A model generated the notes under the pieces. That model made no database searches. It had not been told where the DNA came from and saw only the letters and a list, made by a program, of their open reading frames with translations. Both the position numbers and the translations under genes were made by a program. From Nephrocerus scutellatus (lineage: Eukaryota; Arthropoda; Insecta; Diptera; Pipunculidae), in NCBI GenBank assembly GCA_947095585.1, contig OX352761.1:112951890-113015889 (forward strand): a DNA stretch of 64,000 bases, written 5' to 3'. This document shows, piece after piece, positions 56,091-64,000 of the stretch. The stretch's first letter is position 1; each line of letters opens with the position of its first letter.

Positions 56091-57560
56091 TACACAGTTT
56101 TGTCGTTTCTTAGGAATTCGGCACACAAACTCAAAGAATTTTATGGATAAGACACATAAGCTATTGATTTTGATCTTAAACTTAATCTAATCATGTCAAG
56201 TGTAAAACTTAGAGTAAATGCTCTGCTAAGGTATATGTTTTTCCAATTTGAGTTTTACTGTGAAAAAGCTATAGAGATAGACGAGTAATGTTTGCAAGAT
56301 TTTGGCTTTTACCTTTTAAGAACATAAGCAGAAGGAAAAATAATTTCCATAGTGCGATTTCTAAATCACAGCTAACAATTTTGTGCCTACTCATATATAA
56401 GCTGTTTTGTTAAAAGTTGAATTTAATTTTTTGCATAAAACGACCTTTATATTGTGAGTAGCACTCGTCGGTTAACCAAAATCTGAATTGAAGCGAATTG
56501 GGCAATAAAATGAAAATGAAATTTTGTAAAAAAAAATCACTTAACAGAAAAATCATTCATTAAAAGCTGTTGCAATTGACCTGCAGAATTTTGCCATTAA
56601 TGTTACTAAACTTTTTTCAAAACGCTTTTGGAAATCTATGTTGATTCATAGCGAACCATGGCAGGTTAAACGCAGCATCGTTGTTAAGCAAAATTCATTC
56701 CATAAATCAGTTGTTATACTATAACAACAACAAAACCGCCCTGAATTCCGTTCCGGACTGTTGCGTTCAGTAACAACTTGTAAATTTTGCTTATTCATTT
56801 TAAAACTTGAACCATCAATGCTAACAAAGACCAAGTAAAGTCAACGATCTTAGTAATTGTAGTGTATAGTCATAAATGGAGAAAAATCGCACAAAAGTAG
56901 CTGACCATGAAATCTTTTAATTTCTTAATCCGGTTCCATTTGCCTATGATAGACACCACACCACGGAAGTACAAATGATTGATCTAATTACGATTAGCGG
57001 AAAACTTTTCGTTAAAATAAGTTCTTTAGCGAATGACTAAGCCGTGTATGTACTTTTACTCGGGGAATTCCCCACATTCCGATCCGCTGTTAATCTTAGA
57101 ATTGACGCGCACTTAGCTTTGAAACTGTTAAGTTTATTGATCCCCTAACTGGGGTGTTAATGAAGAGACGCCACTCGTTCAAAACACAAATCAAAAAGGG
57201 TGAGATCACTATCACCGACATAAATCACAAATTGCTTCACTTACAAGAGTCTATCGTTTAACTAAGTCACAGCTGTCAGAACATGTGGGCAATTAAATTT
57301 ATAATAACTGTCTGCTCTAGGCTGTTAGTCATCTGCATGCCCTAGTAATTATCTTGTTTTGCTTTCTTCTTGCCCCCGACAGACGACTCATTATTAATGT
57401 TGGTTAAAAAGAAACCTTATTAACTGATCCGACAAACTACTTGATGACGATTTTGCGATTCAGCTGAAGTTGTCGTCACAAATCGCACAGTGTCTCTGCT
57501 CTGTAACATTCGAGACATGATCTTCTGCTGAGTCTTGAGTGTTGATCCAAAGACACCCAT
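56091..57560. other. no gene seen
   Basis: Intergenic DNA upstream of the protease gene; unsupported frame at 56646-56834. Confidence 0.45.
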
Positions 57561-57562
57561 CA

Positions 57563-57608
57563 TATTTAAGATACTAGGTTCTGCCGTTGGTTGTATTTTA
57601 GTTCAGTC
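57563..57608 (+). promoter_or_regulatory. possible core promoter of the CLIP protease gene
   Basis: TATTTAAG at 57563-57570 and TCAGTC at 57603-57608. The spacing (~41 bp) is longer than usual, so either may be chance. A leader of ~175 bp would precede the ATG. Confidence 0.3.
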
Positions 57609-57780
57609 TCTGATGTGATTGCAATCATTGCAGGTCGTCGAGTACGCGAAATCAGTTGATCGGCTGCTTAAGTGTGCATCCAGTAGCAGTGCAAGTTCTT
57701 CGCAAGGTCTTTTTCTTTCGTCCAATACCCCCAGGGTTTTTGTGTTAGTGTTTATAAAAAAACTCGAAAAAAGACAAAAA

Positions 57781-60700
57781 ATGAAAGTGATTTTAATGTT
57801 TCTCTTATGCGGTCTTTTTATTCGCAGTCCGAATGTTCACGGTCAGTGTAAGTGTTTCGTCTTTCCGTTGTGATCCACCTAGAGAACTCCTTACCTACAT
57901 ATACAGTTTTGTCTTTATCATCCTGCAGCTCAGTGTGTGAATCCCAATCAACGGCCGGGCACATGCATCTCGATCTATGAATGTGAGTCTCTGTTGTCGG
58001 TGCTTTCGCGAAAGCCACTGACACAGATTGATCGGCAGTTCGTTGCATCGTCTGAATGTCGCGGAGGGGTTGGCAAATCGCCGCATGTTTGCTGTACAAC
58101 AGATATAGGATATCGACGGGTTAATGCCAGGGAGTCACCTTCGACAGCGACTTTTCTATTTCCCACAGCATTACAGCCGCAGTTGCGTCCTAGTGAACGA
58201 CGTCTGTCGCCGAGACAAACTGGGCAAAAGGCAGATTTACCTGTGCCACCAGCATGTGGTGCTGTTGCCATTGAGAATAAAATCTACGGAGGATCTGATG
58301 CGGATTTGTTTGAATTTCCTTGGATGGTCTTGCTGGAATACGGCAGAAGTAAGAAGTTTGCGGGTGACACCGTATACATGATTTTCTATAAACCATCTCT
58401 TCTGCACAGAAAATGGCGGACGTAGCAGTAATTGTGCTGGATCGTTGATCAATCAGCGATATGTCCTGACGGCGGCTCATTGTGTGATGGGAACGATTGT
58501 GAAACAAATTGGACCATTGTAAGTTTGGTTTCAATTATTTTTTTAGTTTTCATAAGATTTGGTTAATTAGACTAATGTCGGTAGAATTAAAAGAGTGATT
58601 TGTTCGATTTTCTAATTGGCTGTCACAAAATTGTAAAATGCATATAACTTCAAGATTACCCAAAGAGTCTTCTTATTGGGTTAATTACACCAGTTCGGTA
58701 GATGGTATAGTTGGTTGTTGGTAGATTCTTCCCGCTATCGTTCAATCAATCAAGCAATAGTTATTTTTCTATCGTAATGGTTCGAAATGTAGCGAGAGAT
58801 TGAAAAAAATTGGAATTTATGGAATGAAATGAATTTATTATATATTAATATATAAATGATATTATTATAATAATAATAATAAGAGTAAAAAATCATTTTT
58901 AAGTTATCACCTTATTGGCGGAGTTGGCGAAGGTGTTTTCTTAAAAAACCTAACCACTGCCGATCATCTCTTATGGAGATGGCGTAGCAGTTCAATATCC
59001 ACCTGTGATAGATGCCTCCCTGAGGGGCCCGCTGTATCTTACTTTTGCTGATAATTTTGATACTTGGGACAACTCGGAATATTAAATAATAGTTTCACGT
59101 CCTGTTGTGTAGATATGTAATTAAGGAGTATGCCTAATGGCGAAAGCCAGGTAAGCGCGGGGCTCAATCCCCAATCTCCACCGACATCCTGTGTTAGATG
59201 CCAGAGCACACGGACATTGCAGAAACTGTATGCTGACAAACTCGCTAAACAAGGAACTACACTACCGATCTCACCTGAATATGGTTCCCTAGTCATACCA
59301 ATCGCTACATGCAAACTCATGTTAAAGCGGGATGCTAATGAAAAAACTAATCGTAGGTGGTCAAACGGTACAACTTGCATAGCGACAAAGCAGATCTGGC
59401 CCAAGCTGGTCCGAAACTCTCCAAGTATTTGATATCTCAAAAAAATTCGCACATCGGTGCTTTTTTAGGTGTAATTACTGGACACTGTCTCATAGGCAAA
59501 CATGCAGCAAGATTTGGAATCTTCTCGAATGACTTCTGCAGAAGCTGCATGGATGAGGAGGAGGAGGAGACCATTTTCCAACTTCTCTGTACTTGTTCCC
59601 CAAAAAATTAAACTCCATATGGGAGCTTTCTTCTACAACGACACTAATGATCTTATCAACATTGTCATAAGCAGTCTCCTACGCTTCACACGTAGCTCTA
59701 AATGGTTCAACGAGTAGGGGAAAACATTTTTCTGATCCGCATGGTACCACAATGGACCATTATTGGACTGTGTCGGTTTCACTGACAGCCACCTAAACCT
59801 AACCAAACCTATCACCTTATTGATGTTTGTCGTAAGTGAAAAATTAAGGTCTGGCTGCACATATGCAAAAATAAGCGAATTCAAATGTGCATGTGTCATA
59901 AATATGCAATAACAGCCGACATTGTTTGCTTATGTTAAAATTTTTGTACTGTTTGTTTGGGACAAACAACTCTGGACAAACAACGACTGGAATCGAATCT
60001 TTTATATAGTTTTTGTCAATGAGAACAAAGAACTTACTTCCAAATATGAAATTTGACCATCTCTTGCGGGATATTTCTCGCAATCTGTTTTATCACAAAC
60101 AGATTTAATATCATCAGGTATTGAATTCCGTTAATTTAAAATTCAAATTTTGCTAATTGATATTTGACCATTTAATTAGCAAAACAAATTGGTTATCAGT
60201 GTTAAGCACTAAAGTTATTGAACCTTCAAAGAATATTGGTGCGATTAAGTTTCTTAACAACCTTACAACCAATGGTTTGTTTGTTCAACATTTATTTTTT
60301 ACTAGAGGTTCGTGAATAATTGTCGCTGTATTTATTTCATTTATATGTAATTGGCATATTTATTTTTCAATAATATTTAATTGCTTTAAAATATTCCAGT
60401 AGAACAAATATAAAAAGAAAAACAATACAATAAATTTGAAAGATTTTGCTAAAACAAAAACCAAAACATTAGTGAAGTGAATTGCAATCGATGCACCTCG
60501 ATGTTTGGCTCTACAACCGGGTTTTGGTTCTGGCCTCCTGCAAAAAGTCTCTCCACCGGTCCCGATTTCGAGCCGATGTCATCCAGTTTGGCATCCCTAA
60601 ACTCTAGATATCCTGATCCACGCCATCCTTCCAGCGTACGCCGGCCTTGCTGTCGTGTTCCATAAATCTTACCGCAATAGGATTTTCCGAGCAGGATCCT

Positions 60701-63187
60701 CTTCGCTCATGCGAGCTAGGTGTCCTGCTCACCGGAGCCTACCGAGCTTAATTCTCTTCACAATGTCGACATCGCGGTAACGCTCGTAGATCTCATCATC
60801 ATCAGTCTCCGGATGAGGTCAGAATGCTGTTTGCTAAGCACCCAAGTACTGGTATGACCATTGTCTTATAAACCAGCAGCAGCTTAACCATAACATTAAG
60901 TTCCTGGATTCGAAGAGTCTTGACAGACTATAGTAGGCTTTGTTGGCTTTAAGCAACCGAGCGCGTATTTTTGGTTCCATGCTGTTATTGACTGCTAGAG
61001 TTGACCCGAGATAGTTAAAGGATTGCACTACTTCAAATTCGCACCCCACTATTTTAATTGTGCGAGCAATGTTGGTTTATGTGCAGCCCAGATGAAAGAT
61101 ACCTGTACAGCTCTTGGGTTTCTACCGCCGATGTCAGTATCGTCTGCGTGAGCCAGTATCTGAATGGACTTATAGACGATTGTTCCTCTCGCCGTTACGT
61201 CAGAGTCTCGGATCAATTTCTCCAACGCCAGGTTGAAGAGGACGCAGGCCAGTCCATCCCCTAGTCAGAGCCCGTATAGATGTCGAATGGGCTTGATAGT
61301 GATTTGGATATTTTTACTTGGCTTATAACATTGGTCATGGTCAACCTACATAGTCTTGTCAGTTTATTTGGGATGCCGAATTTCCTCATGGCTTTATAAA
61401 GTTCTACTCTGGCTATCATAGGCGGCTTTAAAGTCTATAAAAAAATGGTGTAGTGAGTTTTGAAACTCTAGACATTTTATTGCTGTGCTAACTTTGTCTA
61501 TGCTTGGTGAAGGCAGCATAGTATAATCATTGGTGGAGCCTCCAATTCCTCTGTTAACTGGCAACTCATGAAATTGTTCTTCCCATCGCTCTAAGATGCC
61601 TTTAAGATCGGCGATCAGATTACCCTCTTTGTACTTGCAGTATGTGCACCGCGGTATGTATTGGGTCAATACCGCTGACTCTTTGGTAGAACTTCCGCGC
61701 CTGGTGCGGGCCTTGCTCTCTGTACTGCTCTAGTTCACGGACGAGATTCTTCTCCCAAGATGTTTTCGCCGGTAAACTGTTTTTTATATCTTCTGAGCTT
61801 TTTATATTCATCTTCGCGTGCCCGCGTTCTATGAGATTGTTGCATTGCTCGGTACGCAACATTCTTATGTTCAGTCTCTCGCTTACATTCGTCATCGACG
61901 AGTCGTTCCGATCTCTACGACTACTGCCTGGGATGGAATCAGCAGTACTAATGACAGTATTGTTTATGTGTGTCCATATCTTTTCCATGTTGATTCGAAT
62001 CTTATTCACGGATGCAGTCTTTCTTGATGATGATCCGCGCTCGGAGCATCATACCAACAAGATAAGATAGTGGTGAATCAAGAAGTCTAATCGGTTAAAC
62101 ATTTTCTGCGCTATTTGAAAATGTTTTGTTTGTTAAAAACTTTAATAACATTGTAGTTAAAAGATAATACAATAAACATACCTCGCTTACTTACATAAAA
62201 ATTAATGAGTTCATTACTTGACACTTCTAAACTAAACCGTAACGGATGATGAGTTTGATTTAAGGTTTCGCTGTGAATAGTTTTCTTAAATTATGTAAAG
62301 TGATCAACCGTACCTCCGACAGTAGACATTATCATTGGAAATTAGTTGACAAAGTAGCAAAGTTGTTGCTTACATAAATTGACCACAACTGTTACGTCAT
62401 CTAATTTGAAAAATTTGTTAATATTCGTCAAACAATGAGGAAATGAATAAATATAATTCTTTAACATTAACAAAGCCAATTAACAATAAATAATTTACGA
62501 TTTAAATTGTTCTTGTTTTGTCTACATTCAGAGTTTCCATACGCTTGGGTGATCACGACAGCACGCGCGAAGTCGACTGCAATCAGTTTTCGTGCGCATC
62601 GGAGGCAACTCGCGTCGGAATCGAAAAAGCGATACCGCATGCGGGCTATGTTGATGCCTCAACAAACAAGAAGCATGACATTGCGATAGTTCGCATGGAT
62701 CGTGACATCATGTTCTCCGATTCGGTTCGGCCAATTTGTTTACCAACAACTGTTGTGGAAAGCGAAAAGGCGCGTGCTGGAACGGAATTGCTTGTGGCCG
62801 GATGGGGAAGAACATTGAAATGTAAGTTACTGTTTTGTTAGTCTGGCAACAGTTAATATGACCTATCTAATTTCATTTTTAACAGCTGCCAAAAGTGCCG
62901 TCAAACAGAAACTTGTCGTTCCACTCGTGGATCAAGAGGAATGCCGTAAAAAATTCCTTGGACGTAAGGTGGATATTGTCGAGACTCAAATTTGTGCTGG
63001 TGGCCAATTTGCTCAGGACAGTTGCGATGGTGATTCCGGTGGTCCGCTGATGAGATTCCGCGGTAACGTATGGGTTCTCGAAGGAATTGTTTCGTTTGGG
63101 GTCAAATGCGGCCTAAAAGACTGGCCTGCGGTGCATACACGTATAGCCAGCTACGACGAGTGGATTCGCAGCAACGTTTTTGTGTAG
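57781..63187 (+). CDS. CLIP-domain serine protease (clip-B type, Sp7/MP1-like)
   Basis: Five exons: 57781-57847, 57929-58348, 58410-58518, 62532-62821, 62886-63187. All introns are GT-AG (81, 61, 4013 and 64 bp) and phases agree, giving 395 residues. A signal peptide (1-22) is followed by a CLIP domain with Cys 25, 35, 41, 66, 77 and 78. A basic linker and the activation site ENK|IYGG (cleavage after Lys140) come next. The trypsin-like domain has triad His186 (LTAAHC), Asp248 (HDIAIV) and Ser346 (GDSGGPL). Asp340 in the S1 pocket predicts cleavage after Arg/Lys. The linker Cys132 probably ties the CLIP chain to the protease. Such proteases act as zymogens in haemolymph cascades for melanisation or Toll activation. 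Sequence blocks resemble Drosophila Sp7 and MP1; the substrate is unknown. Odd points are IYGG for IVGG and CAGSL for CGGSL. A poly(A) signal is at 63320-63325. Confidence 0.92.
58930..59790 (+). mobile_element. LINE 3' fragment in protease intron 3
   Basis: Plus-strand frames: ARAHGHCRNCM-like RNase H tail, KLMLKRDANEKTNRRWSNGT, KYLISQKNSHIGAFLGVITG, HCLIGKHAARFGIFSNDFCR, SCMDEEEEETIFQLLC and then LGAFFYNDTNDLINIVISSL, RFTRSSKWF, stop. This is the C-terminal knuckle and end of a LINE ORF2. It is on the same strand as the host gene but spliced out with the intron. Confidence 0.75.
60470..62060 (-). mobile_element. RTE-like LINE remnant in protease intron 3
   Basis: Minus strand from 62010: EKIWTHINNTVISTADSIPG, RTEQCNNLIERGHAKMN, REQGPHQARKFYQRVSGI, RWEEQFHELPVNR-like and a KCLEFQNSLHHFFIDFKAAY block. 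After that come a DEC..AYADD-like degraded region near 61130 and FEVVQSFNYLGSTLAVNNS, KIRARLLKANKAYYSLSRLF. The latter is the usual FxYLGSxL..EIxxRIxxAxxxYxxL end of RTE/craniofacial-protein-2-like ORF2. Opposite to the host gene; many disruptions. Confidence 0.78.
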
Positions 63188-63319
63188 AGTCAAGTAGATT
63201 GTGCAATCTTGATACTCGTATACCATGCGAAAGTCATTGCCAATCTTGGATTCTTTGCTATTCGCCATTTTAGTCATTTACTTGGTAGTCACTTACTTTT
63301 ACTTTACTTAAACTTAAGA

Positions 63320-63325
63320 AATAAA
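63320..63325 (+). terminator. polyadenylation signal of the protease gene
   Basis: AATAAA 133 bp after the TAG stop; the first good signal downstream. Confidence 0.65.
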
Positions 63326-63789
63326 AGCTAAATTTTCTCATAAAGAATAAGACAATTAATATTTAAATATTTTGAGAATTTTGGTTCCATATTGCCTGAA
63401 GCGTAACTAAAAGCATTTTAAAAGTGTTCCTTCTAAGTTGAGATGAAGTGATAAATGTGGGAAACATGGTGAGTTGGCGACGGTACAGCTTATAGGTAAG
63501 ACGCAATGGAACTTCTATTTTGAGATTTTTTTTCAAAAAGCAAATTACAGTGCAATCAGATTTGGTATACTGTGCTGAAGATAATAAAAACATCTGAGGA
63601 AGATCATTTGTCCGATACACACTACACACAAAACGCAGAGGCGAAGAAAAGGGGTTATACAGTACAAATGATAATACTATTTATGTAAAAATGACTTTCT
63701 TGACTTTATAATCGATTTTGCAAATAAAAACACACCACAAGTTTATTCGTTTATTCATAAATTACAACTTTTAAGTGATATTATTAAGC
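63326..63789. other. no gene seen; fragment similar to the solo LTR edge
   Basis: GCAAATAAAA..CACAAGTTTATT near 63719-63745 resembles the low-coordinate edge of the LTR at 21627 (GCAAATAAAACAACACAAGTT), but without the TGTTACG end. Confidence 0.4.
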
Positions 63790-64000
63790 CTTGAAACCGT
63801 ACAATACAACTTGAATAGAGCGGTCCAAAAGAGCTTAATGCCAAACTCTGTCAAATGACTCAGAAATATCGAGTGCAACAACGAACGGTTCCACTGTTAG
63901 GGGAGATATACCATCAAAACACCAGTAGAACATTGCCAACGAAATCCATACTGCCGGTCACTAAGGATTTCGTTGGTTTCAAGATATTTCTTGAGCTGAA
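63790..64000 (-). mobile_element. LINE remnant (reverse transcriptase), running off the window
   Basis: Minus-strand frames: LKKYLETNEILSDRQYGF-like, CSTGVLMVYLP, then a LFRSFVVALDISESFD-like block (DxSxAFDxVWH in intact copies) and FDRVWH/ALKLFWTALF remnants. Same family as 44233-44640. The 5' part lies beyond 64000. Confidence 0.7.

Noticed and set aside
57895..58534. Antisense frames over protease exons 2-3
   Set aside because: Shadows; the sense strand has the CLIP and trypsin motifs and correct splice sites.

Overview
Eukaryotic, AT-rich nuclear DNA from a higher (schizophoran) fly, most likely a tephritid fruit fly. The gene signs are short GT-AG introns, a CLIP-domain trypsin-like protease, a DUF1431-type cysteine-rich testis protein and two small secreted-peptide genes. 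A mariner with a D-D-41-D catalytic spacing, the 'rosa' subfamily first described from Ceratitis rosa and relatives, is the best clue to the family. Most of the window is a graveyard of transposable elements; only about five host protein genes and two tRNA genes can be supported.

Layout. 0-18 kb is repeats only: jockey-, CR1- and RNase H-bearing LINE remnants, mariner remnants, a rosa-type MITE, a small hAT-like MITE and a tRNA-derived SINE, several of them nested. A single-exon DUF1431 gene lies at 19.0-19.7 kb (+). From 20 to 35 kb there are more LINE pieces, a solo LTR with a 4-bp target duplication, and one full copy of an unnamed element built of ~146-bp tandem units. A two-exon His-rich, cecropin/stomoxyn-like secreted peptide gene sits at 35.1-35.4 kb (-). 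From 36 to 45 kb are a pogo/Tigger remnant, a 26-bp-stem hairpin, a CT-rich minisatellite between two LINE pieces, two identical tRNA-Leu(TAG) genes 2.2 kb apart, and a tandem ~120-bp repeat. A three-exon small secreted-peptide gene is at 48.1-48.5 kb (-). An apparently intact rosa-type mariner at 49.4-50.7 kb interrupts another copy of the 146-bp-unit element. The right end (57.8-63.2 kb, +) holds a complete five-exon CLIP-domain serine protease whose 4-kb third intron has collected two LINE fragments.

How the parts relate. The host genes look independent: two could belong to humoral immunity (protease and peptide), one to spermatogenesis, and two are tRNAs. The mobile elements do form systems. 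The intact mariner at 49.4 kb could mobilise the 310-bp deletion derivative at 7.8 kb, which keeps both ends. The SINE would need LINE machinery supplied elsewhere, and every LINE seen here is broken.
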